A model generated the notes under the pieces. That model saw only the letters and a list, made by a program, of their open reading frames with translations. It was not told where the DNA came from and did no database searches. From contig NZ_LQGY01000040.1 in assembly GCF_001620055.1 (NCBI RefSeq), forward strand, positions 1-64,000: a DNA stretch of 64,000 bases, written 5' to 3'. Source of the DNA: Agromyces sp. NDB4Y10 (GTDB taxonomy: Bacteria > Actinomycetota > Actinomycetes > Actinomycetales > Microbacteriaceae). The translations under genes were made by a program, and so were the position numbers. This document shows, in pieces, positions 6,483 through 15,062 of this stretch (its first letter is position 1; every line of letters begins with the position of its first letter).

Positions 6483-9256
6483 GACGTCGACTTCTTGGCG
6501 CGCGACGTCGTCGAGCGCTTCGCGGCGGGCTTCGCCGTGGACTTCTTGGCGCGCGACGGGGCGGGACCCTTGTCTCGCTTGATCTGCAGCAGCTCGACGG
6601 CACGTTCGAAGGTGATGTCCTCGACGGACTCCGCCCGCGGGATCGTCGCGTTCGTGGTGCCGTCGGTGACGTACGGGCCGAAGCGGCCGTCCTTCACCTT
6701 GATCGGCTTGCCGCTCACCGGGTCCTCGGGGAACTCCTTGAGGGCGCTCGACGCACGGCGCGCGCCGTACTTGGGCTGTGCCAGCAGCTCGAGCGCTCCG
6801 GGCAGGTCGATCTCGAAGATGGCGTCCTCGCTCGGCAGGGTGCGCGTCTCGGATCCCTTCTTCAGGTAGGGGCCGTAGCGACCGTTCTGCGCGGTGATCT
6901 CGTCACCGGACTCGGGGTCGGCACCGACCACGCGGGGCAGGTCGAGGAGCTTCAGCGCGGTCGCGAGGTCGACCTCCTCGACCTGCATGCTCTTGAAGAG
7001 CGAGGCCGTGCGCGGCTTGACCGCCGCCGCCTTCTTCGCCCCCCGCTTCGGCTTGGCCTCGACGACCTCCCCGGTCGCCGGGTCGACGGATGCCTCGGCC
7101 TGCTCCGGCTCGGGCTCGACCTCGGTGACGTACGGCCCGAACCGGCCGTCCTTGACGACGACCTGCTTGCCGTTCTCGGGGTTCACACCGAGCACGCGGT
7201 CGCCCTGGACCGGCGCGTCGATGAGCTCCTGCGCCTTCTCGGCGGTGAGCTCGTCCGGCGCGAGGTCCTCCGGGAGGTTGACGCGGCGCGGCGGCGCGTC
7301 GGGGCCAGCGTCGGCGTCGACGGTCTCGAGGTAGGGCCCGTACTTGCCGATGCGGAGCGTCACGCCGGGCGCGATCTCCACGGAGTTGATCTCGCGCGCG
7401 TCGATCTCGCCGAGGTTGTCGACGACCTGGCGGAGCCCGCGGTGCCGGTCGCTGCCGAAGTAGAACTCGTTCAGCCAGTCGACCCGGTCGGCCTCGCCCG
7501 ACGCGATGCGGTCGAGGTCGTCCTCCATCTCGGCGGTGAAGTCGTACTCGACGAGATCGCCGAAGTGCTCCTCCAGCAGGCGGACGACCGAGAACGCGAC
7601 CCAGCTCGGCACGAGGGCCTGGCCGCGCTGGGTGACGTACCCGCGGTCGAGGATCGTCGAGATGATCGACGCGAAGGTCGACGGGCGGCCGATGCCGAGC
7701 TCCTCGAGCCGCTTCACGAGGCTCGCCTCCGTGTAGCGGGGCGGCGGGCTGGTCTCGTGGCCCTTCGCCTCGAGCTCGGCGAGGCCCACCGACTGGCCCT
7801 CCCTCAGCGGGGGCAGCTTGGCCTCGCCGGGCGTCTCGTCGGCGTTGCGCTCCTCGTCGCGGCTCTCCTCGTACGCGGCGAGGAACCCGCGGAAGGTGAT
7901 GACCGTGCCGCTCGCGGTGAACTCGGCGGTCGTGCCGCCGATGCGCGTCGTCGCCTCGGCCGGCGCCGCGGCATCCGCGTGGGTCGGCCCCACCTCGATG
8001 GTCACCGTCGCGGTCTGCCCCTTGGCGTCGGCCATCTGCGATGCGACGGTGCGCTTCCAGATCAGGTCGTACAGCTTGAATTCGCTGCCGCGCAGGACCC
8101 CCTGCAGCTCGGACGGCGTGCGGAAGACCTCGCCCGACGGGCGGATGGCCTCGTGCGCCTCCTGCGCGTTCTTCGACTTACCCGCGTAGACACGGGGCTT
8201 GTCGGGGATGCTGTCGGCGCCGTAGAGCTTGGTCGCCTGGGTTCGCGCCGCCTGGACGGCCTGCTGCGAGAGCGACACCGAGTCGGTGCGCATATAGGTG
8301 ATGTACCCGTTCTCGTACAGCGACTGCGCCACCCGCATGGTGTCGCGGGCCGAGAGCCGGAGCTTGCGCGCCGATTCCTGCTGCAGCGTCGAGGTCGTGA
8401 ACGGCGCGGCCGGGCGGCGCGAATAGGGCTTCGACTCGACCTTGGCGACGCGACGCGCGACCGTGTCGTCACGCAGCGCGTCGGCGAGCGCGTGCGCCGT
8501 CGGCTCGTCGAGCACGACCGCGGAGCCCTTGAGCCGGCCGAGGTCGTCGAAGTCGCGGCCCGTGGCCACGCGCTCGCCGCCGACGCGCACGAGCTTCGCC
8601 TCGAATCCGGCGTCGTCGCTCGTGAACCGACCGATGAGGTCCCAGTAACCCGCGGCGACGAAGGCGAGCCGCTCGCGCTCGCGGTCGACGACGAGGCGGG
8701 TGGCCGCGGACTGCACGCGACCCGCGGAGAGTCCGGGACCGACCTTCCGCCACAGCACGGGCGAGACCTCGTAGCCGTAGAGCCGGTCGAGGATGCGGCG
8801 GGTCTCCTGCGCGTCGACGAGCGACGTGTCGAGCTCGCGCGTGTGGTCCTTGGCCTTCTGGATGGCGTCCTTCGTGATCTCGTGGAACACCATGCGGCGT
8901 ACGGGCACCTTCGGCTTGAGCTCCTGCAGGAGGTGCCACGCGATGGCCTCGCCCTCGCGGTCCTCATCAGTGGCGAGCAGGAGTTCGTCGGCGTCCTTGA
9001 GCGCGCGCTTGAGCTCGGCGACCGTCTTCTTCTTCGAGTCCGAGACGACGTAGTACGGCTCGAAGCCGTTCTCGACGTCGACCGAGAACTTGCCGAGCGA
9101 GCCCTTCTTGAGCTCCGGCGGGAGGTTCTTCGGCTCGACGAGGTCGCGGATGTGACCGACGGAGGACAGCACCTCGTAGCCCTCGCCCAGGTATTGGGCG
9201 ATCGACTTCATCTTCGTCGGCGACTCCACGATCACGAGCTTCTTCGTGCCTGCCAC
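6479..9256 (-). CDS. topA: DNA topoisomerase I (type IA)
   Basis: Relaxes negative supercoils by single-strand passage. The 925-residue protein has the Toprim domain at its start (KKLVIVESPTK, later ATDEDREGEAIAWH carrying the acidic metal ligands) and the active-site tyrosine Tyr321 in YITYMRTDS, followed by repeated C-terminal Topo-C modules (KDGRFGPYVT recurring). It ends in a Lys/Ala/Ser-rich basic tail, as in other actinobacterial TopA, which lacks zinc fingers. The start is the GTG at 9256, preceded by GAGGAG at good spacing; a longer open frame to 9550 is unsupported. First gene of the topA-tmk-holB-hydrolase operon. Confidence 0.96.
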   Translation of the reverse strand: MAGTKKLVIVESPTKMKSIAQYLGEGYEVLSSVGHIRDLVEPKNLPPELKKGSLGKFSVDVENGFEPYYVVSDSKKKTVAELKRALKDADELLLATDEDREGEAIAWHLLQELKPKVPVRRMVFHEITKDAIQKAKDHTRELDTSLVDAQETRRILDRLYGYEVSPVLWRKVGPGLSAGRVQSAATRLVVDRERERLAFVAAGYWDLIGRFTSDDAGFEAKLVRVGGERVATGRDFDDLGRLKGSAVVLDEPTAHALADALRDDTVARRVAKVESKPYSRRPAAPFTTSTLQQESARKLRLSARDTMRVAQSLYENGYITYMRTDSVSLSQQAVQAARTQATKLYGADSIPDKPRVYAGKSKNAQEAHEAIRPSGEVFRTPSELQGVLRGSEFKLYDLIWKRTVASQMADAKGQTATVTIEVGPTHADAAAPAEATTRIGGTTAEFTASGTVITFRGFLAAYEESRDEERNADETPGEAKLPPLREGQSVGLAELEAKGHETSPPPRYTEASLVKRLEELGIGRPSTFASIISTILDRGYVTQRGQALVPSWVAFSVVRLLEEHFGDLVEYDFTAEMEDDLDRIASGEADRVDWLNEFYFGSDRHRGLRQVVDNLGEIDAREINSVEIAPGVTLRIGKYGPYLETVDADAGPDAPPRRVNLPEDLAPDELTAEKAQELIDAPVQGDRVLGVNPENGKQVVVKDGRFGPYVTEVEPEPEQAEASVDPATGEVVEAKPKRGAKKAAAVKPRTASLFKSMQVEEVDLATALKLLDLPRVVGADPESGDEITAQNGRYGPYLKKGSETRTLPSEDAIFEIDLPGALELLAQPKYGARRASSALKEFPEDPVSGKPIKVKDGRFGPYVTDGTTNATIPRAESVEDITFERAVELLQIKRDKGPAPSRAKKSTAKPAAKRSTTSRAKKSTS

Positions 9257-9453
9257 CGGACTCCTCTTGCTTGAAATTCGAGAACGAGAAAACGCACAAT
9301 GTCGCCGCGCCCCCGAGCGGTGTGCACTGGATCGGCGGATGCCGCCGACAGCCACACCATACACATTCCGACCGTGAGCGCACCCACCGCCGGGGCCGCG
9401 ACGCACGGGCCGTAGGGCCTTGCGCCTGTGCAGGACAGGAGGACAATGGCGGC

Positions 9454-9687
9454 ATGGACACGTCATCCGGCACCTACACCGCGAAGCTGATCGACGGGCC
9501 CCTCGAGGGGAAGACGGTCTCCACCGGCTTCCTCGACTCGGGCGATCCACGGCCGCGGCTCGAACTGCCCGGGGACGGCGGCAAGCGGTACATCTACTCC
9601 CGCGGTGCGGGTCTGGAGTTCGACGCTCCGGACGACGATCGCCCCACGGCCGTGGAGTACCGCTTCATCGAGACCGTCTTCGATTGA
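9454..9687 (+). CDS. Small protein of unknown function
   Basis: A 77-residue protein beginning MDTSSGTYTAKLIDGPLEGK, with AGGAGG 11 nt upstream of the ATG. It reads as a compact beta-rich domain: TAKLIDGPLEGKTVSTGF, then KRYIYSRG and AVEYRFIETVFD. No signal peptide, membrane segment or metal motif. It resembles small beta-barrel proteins next to housekeeping genes, but I do not recognise the family. It is divergent from topA and convergent with prpB, with a hairpin after its stop. Confidence 0.75.
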   Translation: MDTSSGTYTAKLIDGPLEGKTVSTGFLDSGDPRPRLELPGDGGKRYIYSRGAGLEFDAPDDDRPTAVEYRFIETVFD

Positions 9688-9695
9688 TCCCGCGG

Positions 9696-9730
9696 GCCGG
9701 GGCGGCGCGCTCGTCACCAGCCGCCCCGGC
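9696..9730. terminator. Hairpin between convergent genes
   Basis: An 11-bp perfect inverted repeat (GCCGGGGCGGC at 9696-9706 with its complement at 9720-9730) fills the gap between the stop of the small plus-strand gene and the stop of prpB. Confidence 0.6.
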
Positions 9731-9739
9731 TCCCGGTCG

Positions 9740-10639
9740 TCAGCGGGCGACCGTGAAGTTGAAGATCGACGTGTCGAACCGGTTGTAGCCCTCGTAGTCG
9801 ATGAGGTCGTACAGGTCGGCCCGGTGCTGCATCTCCGGCAGCAGGCGGGTGAGGGCACCGGCATCCGTCAACTCGTCGAGCGCACGGCCCGTTGCGCCCA
9901 TCGCGATGCGCAGCATCGAGACCGGCCAGATGACAAGGTTCATGCCGACGTCGGCGAGCTGCTGCACGGTGAACAGGTCGCTCTTGCCGAACTCGGTCAT
10001 GTTCGCCAGCAGCGGCACGTCGACGGCCGCGCGGATGGCGGCGAACTCCTCCAGCGAGGCCATCGCCTCGGGGAAGATGGCGTCGGCGCCCGCGTCGACG
10101 AGTCGCCTGGCGCGATCGACGGCGGCGTCGAGGCCGTCGACCGCGCGGATGTCGGTGCGCGCCATGATGAGGAAGTTCGGGTCGCGCCGCGCGTCGACGG
10201 CGGCGCGGATCCGCTGCAGCGCGGTGTGCTCGTCGACGACCTGCTTGCCGTCGAGGTGGCCGCAGCGCTTGGGGTTGACCTGGTCCTCGATGTGGAGGCC
10301 GGCGAGTCCCGCGTCCTCCATCTCCTGGACGGTGCGGGCGACGTTCATCGGCTCGCCGAAGCCCGTGTCGGCGTCGACGATGGCCGGAAGTTCCGTCATC
10401 CGCGCGATCTGCTTCGCGCGGCCGGCGACCTCGGTCAGCGTCGTCAGCCCGATGTCGGGCAGCCCGAGGTCGGCCGACAGGACCGCTCCCGAGATGTAGA
10501 CCCCCTCGAAGCCCTTCCGCTCGATGAGCCGGGCGGAGAGCGGGTTGAACGCGCCGGGGAAGCGGAGCAGTTCGCCGCCGGCGAGGCGCTCGCGGAAGGC
10601 GGCGCGCTTGTCGGCGGGCGTGGTCTGGGCGTACAGCAT
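9740..10639 (-). CDS. prpB: 2-methylisocitrate lyase
   Basis: Cleaves 2-methylisocitrate to pyruvate and succinate in the 2-methylcitrate cycle. The 299 residues match the isocitrate lyase/PEP mutase superfamily: FPGAFNPLSARL, DADTGFGEP (metal-binding acids), HIEDQVNPKRCGH with catalytic Cys126, and MARTDIRAV. AGGAGG precedes the ATG at 10639. It lies 8 bp downstream of prpD. The KRCGH context and the prpD neighbour favour PrpB over isocitrate lyase or PEP mutase. Confidence 0.95.
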   Translation of the reverse strand: MLYAQTTPADKRAAFRERLAGGELLRFPGAFNPLSARLIERKGFEGVYISGAVLSADLGLPDIGLTTLTEVAGRAKQIARMTELPAIVDADTGFGEPMNVARTVQEMEDAGLAGLHIEDQVNPKRCGHLDGKQVVDEHTALQRIRAAVDARRDPNFLIMARTDIRAVDGLDAAVDRARRLVDAGADAIFPEAMASLEEFAAIRAAVDVPLLANMTEFGKSDLFTVQQLADVGMNLVIWPVSMLRIAMGATGRALDELTDAGALTRLLPEMQHRADLYDLIDYEGYNRFDTSIFNFTVAR

Positions 10640-10647
10640 GGGTCCTC

Positions 10648-12186
10648 CTAGAAGAGGCCGCGCGGGCTCTCGACGTGCGCGAGCACGCCGGGCGCGGCGA
10701 CGATGGTCAGTCGGCCGAGCTCGTCCGGTCCGAGTTCGGGCAGTCGCTGGGCGAGGTCGAGGAAGCGGTCGATCTCGGTCGGCTCGAGCACGTCGGCGGC
10801 GAGGGTGCGGAACTTCTGCACGTACTGCTCGCGCTCGAACGGCCGGGCGCCGAGCGGGTGGGCGTCGGCCACCGCGATCTCGTCGGTGATCGTCTCGCCG
10901 TCGTCGAGCGTGATGACGACGCGACCGCCGAACGCCTTCTCGGCGGTGTCGAGCGAGTGGTAGCGCCGGGTCCACTCCGGGTCCTCGACCGTGGTGACCT
11001 TGCGCCACAGCTCGACGGTATCGGGGCGACCGGCGCGGTCGGGGGCGTAGGAGTCCGCGTGGTGCCAGGCGCCGTCCTGCAGCGCAACCGTGAAGATGTA
11101 CGGGATCGAGTGGTCGAGCGTCTCGCGGGAGGCGGTGGGGTCGTACTTCTGCGGGTCGTTCGCACCCGAGCCGATGACGTAGTGCGTGTGGTGCGAGGTG
11201 TGGATGACGACGCTCGTGATGCGCGACGGGTCGGCGACCAGGTCGGGGTGCGCGTGGTGCAGCTTCCGTGCGAGATCGATCCACGCCTGCGCCTGGTACT
11301 CCGCCGAGTGCTCCTTGGTGTAGGTGTCGAGGATGGCGCGCTTCGCCTCGCCGCGCTCCGGGAGGGGCACCTCGTAGGCGGCGTCGGGCCCGTCGAGCAG
11401 CCACGCGATGACGCCGTCCTCGCCCTCGTAGATCGGCGTGGGGCTGGTCTCTCCGCGCAGTGCCCGGTCCACCGCTTCGACCGCCATCTTGCCGGCGAAG
11501 GCCGGCGCGTGCGCCTTCCAGCTCGAGATCTCGCCCTTGCGCGACTGGCGGGTGGCGGTCGTCGTGTGGAGCGCCTGGCCGATCGCCTGGAAGATCGTCG
11601 GGACGTCGAGCCCGAGCAGCGTGCCGATGCCGGCCGCGGCCGCCGGACCGAGGTGGGCGACGTGGTCGATCTTGTGCTTGTGCAGCGAGATGGCCTTCAC
11701 CAGGTCCACCTGGATCTCGTAGCCCGTTGCCAGCCCGCGAACGAGGTCGCGTCCGGTGAGCCCTCGGGACGCCGCGAGGTGCTGGGCGACGGCGACGATC
11801 GGCGGGATGTTGTCGCCCGGGTGGGAGTAGTCGGCGGCGAGGAAGGTGTCGTGGAAGTCGAGTTCGCGCACGGCGACGCCGTTGGCCCAGGCGGCCCACT
11901 CCGGGCTGGTGCGACGCGCGGGGTCCATTCCGAACACGGTGGCGCCATCGCCGCCGATCGACACGGGGTGCGCGAGCGCCTGGCTGCGCGCCGCCACGAC
12001 CGGGCGACGCGTGAGGGATGCCGCGGCGACGGCGGCGTTGTCGATCACCCGGTTCACGACCATCTCGGCCACGTCGTCGGTCACCTCGACGGGATCGGCC
12101 GCCACCTCGGCGATCTTCCAGGCGAGCTGGTCCGCTCGGGCGAGGTTCTCGTCGCTGCGGTGGACACGCACGTGATGGAGCTGCAC
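10648..12186 (-). CDS. prpD: 2-methylcitrate dehydratase (MmgE/PrpD family)
   Basis: Dehydrates 2-methylcitrate to 2-methylaconitate in propionate breakdown. The 512 residues show PrpD hallmarks: [15 protein letters not shown] near the N-terminus, [21 protein letters not shown] around residues 100-120, [32 protein letters not shown] and [20 protein letters not shown]. Starts with GTG at 12186. It is 41 bp behind the GntR gene and 8 bp ahead of prpB, so one operon is likely. A 2-methylcitrate synthase (prpC) is not in the window. Confidence 0.94.
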   Translation of the reverse strand: MQLHHVRVHRSDENLARADQLAWKIAEVAADPVEVTDDVAEMVVNRVIDNAAVAAASLTRRPVVAARSQALAHPVSIGGDGATVFGMDPARRTSPEWAAWANGVAVRELDFHDTFLAADYSHPGDNIPPIVAVAQHLAASRGLTGRDLVRGLATGYEIQVDLVKAISLHKHKIDHVAHLGPAAAAGIGTLLGLDVPTIFQAIGQALHTTTATRQSRKGEISSWKAHAPAFAGKMAVEAVDRALRGETSPTPIYEGEDGVIAWLLDGPDAAYEVPLPERGEAKRAILDTYTKEHSAEYQAQAWIDLARKLHHAHPDLVADPSRITSVVIHTSHHTHYVIGSGANDPQKYDPTASRETLDHSIPYIFTVALQDGAWHHADSYAPDRAGRPDTVELWRKVTTVEDPEWTRRYHSLDTAEKAFGGRVVITLDDGETITDEIAVADAHPLGARPFEREQYVQKFRTLAADVLEPTEIDRFLDLAQRLPELGPDELGRLTIVAAPGVLAHVESPRGLF

Positions 12187-12227
12187 GGTGGGCCTTTCTG
12201 GTCGGGGATGGGGAGGGGGCGGTCGGG

Positions 12228-12890
12228 TCAGGCGACATCACTCGCGTCCGCCTCGGCCTCCGGAGCCGTGGCGAGCGCGTTCGCGAGGCTGCGGTGGAGG
12301 TGGACGTGGGTGGCGTGGGCTGCGAGCTCGGCGTCGCGCGCGAGGATCGCGTCGACGATGAGGAGGTGCTCGCGGGCCGCCTCGAGGAGGCGGTCGGGAT
12401 TGTGCCGCGAGAGCCTTCGGATGCGCGCCGAGTGCAGCTGCACGCTGCGCAGGGCCGCCCCGAGAAAGCGGTTGGCGGCCGCCTGCTCGATCGCCGCATC
12501 GAGGTCATCGACGATCGCGAAGTACTCCGCCAGTCCCGACTCCCCCTCGGACAGGAGTCGCGGCGCGTCGAGCAGTCGGTCCCGAATGGCCCGGAACGGA
12601 GCCTCCTCGGCGCGCTTCGCCGCGAGGCCGGCCGCGCGCGATTCGAGCGCCTCACGGAGTTCGTAGAGGGCGGCGATGTCCTCCCGCGACACGGCAGTGA
12701 CCACGGTCCCGCGACCGGATGCCACCACGAGGCCGTCGGCGGCGAGCTGTCGCAGCGCCTCGCGCACCGGCGTCCGGCTGACGCCGAGCCGTGTCGACTG
12801 CTCGACCTCCTGCAGCAGGCTTCCCGGCGGGACGGTTCCGTCGAGGATCTCCGACCGCAGGGTCCGGTACGCCCGATCACTGGCTCGCAT
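12228..12890 (-). CDS. GntR family regulator, FCD type, of the prp operon
   Basis: A DNA-binding repressor/activator with an N-terminal winged helix (residues about 5-70; [21 protein letters not shown] is the recognition region) and a C-terminal all-helical FCD ligand-binding domain (about 85-205) with the His/Asp residues expected to hold a metal or carboxylate effector ([30 protein letters not shown]). It is first in the operon with prpD and prpB, so it most likely senses a 2-methylcitrate-cycle intermediate. Two TGTATACA palindromes upstream are its probable operators and imply autoregulation. A GAGGGGG sequence precedes the ATG. Confidence 0.88.
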   Translation of the reverse strand: MRASDRAYRTLRSEILDGTVPPGSLLQEVEQSTRLGVSRTPVREALRQLAADGLVVASGRGTVVTAVSREDIAALYELREALESRAAGLAAKRAEEAPFRAIRDRLLDAPRLLSEGESGLAEYFAIVDDLDAAIEQAAANRFLGAALRSVQLHSARIRRLSRHNPDRLLEAAREHLLIVDAILARDAELAAHATHVHLHRSLANALATAPEAEADASDVA

Positions 12891-12920
12891 CCGACCCCCT
12901 CTCGCCCGTTCGCCGCCTTA

Positions 12921-12928
12921 TGTATACA
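12921..12928. promoter_or_regulatory. Putative GntR operator 1 overlapping the -10 region
   Basis: The palindrome TGTATACA lies about 31 bp upstream of the GntR start. On the minus strand it reads CGTGTATACATAAGG, so a TATACA/TATACAT -10 element coincides with it, which would allow direct steric repression. FCD-type GntR proteins are known to bind short palindromes of this type. Confidence 0.55.
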
Positions 12929-12985
12929 CGACGGCCGTCGTGGCGGCAACGCGTCCGCAACCCGCCGCGGCAAGACCACACGGCG

Positions 12986-12993
12986 TGTATACA
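12986..12993. promoter_or_regulatory. Putative GntR operator 2
   Basis: A second exact TGTATACA, 65 bp from the first. Two identical AT-containing 8-mers within 75 bp are unlikely by chance in this GC-rich region. The second site falls just past the stop of the Tad gene at 13013. Confidence 0.5.
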
Positions 12994-13012
12994 ACCGTTC
13001 ATCCGTGCTCGC

Positions 13013-13417
13013 TCATCCCTCCCACCCGGGAGGACCGGCGCGAGCCTCCGCCGTGACCTCGGCGAACGGGGCTGCGACCGCGACGGCGACGGATGCCGCT
13101 GGCCCCGCCAGTTTGCAGTGGACGAGCCGCGCGCCGTTCCGCTCCGCGGCGGTCCTCGCGATGCCGCACGGATCGGCCGGCACGACGCCGGACAGCGCAT
13201 CGGCTGCGGCGAGCGCTGCCGCATCGGCGGCGTTCGCCGCGACCTGCGAGGCGACGAATCCGCCGAGGACGGCGATGGACGCGGCGGCGAGCGCCACGAC
13301 CGCGCCGACGATGGCGAGCGCGAGCACCGACGCCGCGCCGCGTTCGGAACCGAGCGGCCCGGGCATCCGGACCCTCGCCCGGCCGGGCGCGACGCCCGGT
13401 TGCCGCACCGCGGTCAC
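13013..13417 (-). CDS. Rv3654c-like TadE/TadG-type pseudopilin-family protein
   Basis: The last gene of the Tad locus. It encodes a small protein (134 residues from the GTG at 13417) with the motif GSERGAASVLALAIVGAVVALAAASIAVLGGF: a prepilin-like segment with a long hydrophobic helix, followed by the periplasmic/external part rich in Ala with two Cys (DPCGIA, VHCKLAG) that could form a disulfide. The chosen GTG overlaps the stop of the TadE gene as GTGA; a GTG at 13438 is an alternative. Family known from the mycobacterial helicase/secretion neighbourhood; probably a minor component of the secretion or pilus machine. Confidence 0.78.
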   Translation of the reverse strand: MTAVRQPGVAPGRARVRMPGPLGSERGAASVLALAIVGAVVALAAASIAVLGGFVASQVAANAADAAALAAADALSGVVPADPCGIARTAAERNGARLVHCKLAGPAASVAVAVAAPFAEVTAEARAGPPGWEG

Positions 13418-13758
13418 AGGCCACCCCGAAGCGCGCACGACGATGCGCGGAGCTCGAGGGCGGCGAGCAGGCCGCCCGCGCTGCCCGTGAGCGTCGCGCA
13501 GACGAACCGGTCGTCCGCACTCGTGGACAGGCGGGCACCGGCGGCGTTCCGCGCGGCGATCGCGGCGGCGTCGCCCGCGGACTCGCCACGGCCGAGTGCG
13601 CGAGCGGCATCGGCCGCGGCATCCGTCAACCGCACCTGCACCGCGGCGACGTGCACCGACGCCATGGCGAGTGCGAGCACCAGTGCGATCGCGGGCAGCG
13701 CGACGGCGAATTCCGCCGTCACGCTGCCGCGCTCCGCGTCAGCCCACCGAGAGCGCAT
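13414..13758 (-). CDS. TadE family minor pseudopilin
   Basis: 114 residues with the classical TadE start (ERGSVTAEFAVALPAIALVLALA), a Glu five residues into the hydrophobic helix after a Gly as in prepilin peptidase substrates. The helix anchors the protein; the rest (LTDAAADAARALGRGES) is the amphipathic external part. I chose ATG 13758, which overlaps the preceding Flp-like gene by 20 bp; a GTG inside the motif would be too short. A single Cys pair (FVCATL, ASSCALR) may form a disulfide. Confidence 0.8.
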   Translation of the reverse strand: MRSRWADAERGSVTAEFAVALPAIALVLALAMASVHVAAVQVRLTDAAADAARALGRGESAGDAAAIAARNAAGARLSTSADDRFVCATLTGSAGGLLAALELRASSCALRGGL

Positions 13759-13993
13759 TCCGCACGAGATCGGTGAGGATGCCGCGCACCTCGTCGCCCC
13801 GCAGGATGACGACGAGGAGGCCGGCGAATCCGACGGCGGCCATCGTCGCGACGGCGTACTCGGCGGTCGCGGCGCCACGCTCGCCCGCGAGGCGGCGTGC
13901 GAGCCGGCGCAGCCCCGTGGGCATCGTCGGACGCGGCGAGGGCTCGCCGCCGGATCGGTTCGCGCGGTCGGCGTGGGTCGGGTCGGGGTGCAT
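13739..13993 (-). CDS. DUF4244/Flp-type small pilin-like protein
   Basis: 84 residues: a hydrophilic N-terminus, a basic patch LRRLARRLAG, then ERGAATAEYAVATMAAVGFAGLLVVIL, the Flp-type processing motif (Gly-x-x-x-x-Glu-Tyr) and single membrane helix, and a short tail. This is the likely major subunit of the Tad/Flp-like apparatus. AGAGGAA precedes the ATG at 13993. The first of three small pilin-type genes downstream of the F-domain protein. Confidence 0.85.
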   Translation of the reverse strand: MHPDPTHADRANRSGGEPSPRPTMPTGLRRLARRLAGERGAATAEYAVATMAAVGFAGLLVVILRGDEVRGILTDLVRNALSVG

Positions 13994-14048
13994 GTGGTTC
14001 CTCTCTTCTGGCCGCGGTCGCGGCGTGATGGCACGAGTCGACGCGCCG

Positions 14049-15062
14049 TCACGCGGCACCGCCGAGGGTGCCTGTGACGACGGAGATCAGGAGCGGCGCG
14101 ACGCCGAGGAGCACGAACGCCGGCAGGACGCAGCAGCCGAGCGGGATCATGAGGCGCACGCCGAGCGCTGCGGCACGCATCGCGCCCTCGGCCCGCGCCG
14201 TGCCGCGCAGCCGGGCCGCCTCGGCGCGAAGCAGGTCGGCCACGGGCGCTCCGGCGCGTTCGGCGAGGGCGAGCACGGGCGCGGCAGCGCGGGTGCCGTC
14301 GATCTCCGGGAGGTGCCGGCGCAGGGCGGCGCCGACGATCTGCTGCGCCCGGTCGAGGGAGGCACCGCTCGACATCGCGACGGCGAGGAGTTCGAGCTCG
14401 AGTCCCGGTGCCGGACGGGCGACCGCGGCGCGCGCGATGAGCGCGGCGTTCCATCGCGCGCCGGCCCAGAGCAGCGCCGACCCCGCCAGGAGGCACGCGA
14501 TGCCGACCGGGTTGCCGAACAGGACGCCCGCCGTGCCGAAGCCGAGCATGGCCCCGAAGCCGAGCGCGATGAGCGGGAGCGCGGCGACGAGCCGGCTGCT
14601 CGCGGCCGGGCCCGCGAGGGCGGCCCGAGCCTCGCGTCGCAGCTGTGCCTCGTCGCGGAGCGCCCCGGCGAGGACTGTGAGGCACAGCGCGAGCGGAGAT
14701 CCGGCCGCCTCGGCGACCGCCCAGGCCGCGGCCAGGACCGACCACGCCGGGCTGGCACTCGGCTGGTCGCGCATCGCCTGCTCGACGGCCGCGGCCACGT
14801 CCGCCCCATCGGCCGCCGCCTCGGCCGCGGCGGCGAGCACCGCACGATCGCCGGCCGACACGGTCCGATCGGCCCATCGGAGACGGCGTCCCGTCGTCTC
14901 CGGATCATCGAGGCGGACGTTGCCCCACGCCGCCGCGGGCGCGAGGCCGGCGCCGAGCAGGGAGGCGAGACGTTCGGCGACGGCGGCGATGCGATCGATG
15001 GCCGCGGCCGGATCGCTGCGCCGGGTGAGCGACTCCGCCAGACGCGCGGCAGCCCTCAGCAC
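14049..15062 (-). CDS. Type II/IV secretion F-domain membrane protein (TadB/TadC-like)
   Basis: The inner-membrane platform of the Tad machine, here a single 337-residue protein instead of separate TadB and TadC. Two membrane-helix clusters (LVAALPLIALGFGAMLGFG...IACLLAGSALLWAG around residues 180-235, and VRLMIPLGCCVLPAFVLLGVAPLLISVV at the end) flank a helical F domain (LDRAQQIVGAALRRH, RAGAPVADLLRAEA). The GTG start at 15062 lies inside the tadA stop (GTGCTGA), so the two are coupled. Matches mycobacterial Rv3657c in position. Confidence 0.85.
   Translation of the reverse strand: MLRAAARLAESLTRRSDPAAAIDRIAAVAERLASLLGAGLAPAAAWGNVRLDDPETTGRRLRWADRTVSAGDRAVLAAAAEAAADGADVAAAVEQAMRDQPSASPAWSVLAAAWAVAEAAGSPLALCLTVLAGALRDEAQLRREARAALAGPAASSRLVAALPLIALGFGAMLGFGTAGVLFGNPVGIACLLAGSALLWAGARWNAALIARAAVARPAPGLELELLAVAMSSGASLDRAQQIVGAALRRHLPEIDGTRAAAPVLALAERAGAPVADLLRAEAARLRGTARAEGAMRAAALGVRLMIPLGCCVLPAFVLLGVAPLLISVVTGTLGGAA

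Noticed and set aside
9257-9550. 98-residue N-terminal extension of TopA
   Set aside because: Crosses the divergent promoter region; the GTG at 9256 has GAGGAG upstream and begins right at the Toprim domain.
9740-12994. 1084-residue minus-strand frame spanning prpB, prpD and the regulator
   Set aside because: Only its last part is PrpB, which has its own start and ribosome site at 10639. The rest is Arg/Pro/Ala-rich shadow of prpD and the GntR gene, each supported by motifs in another frame.
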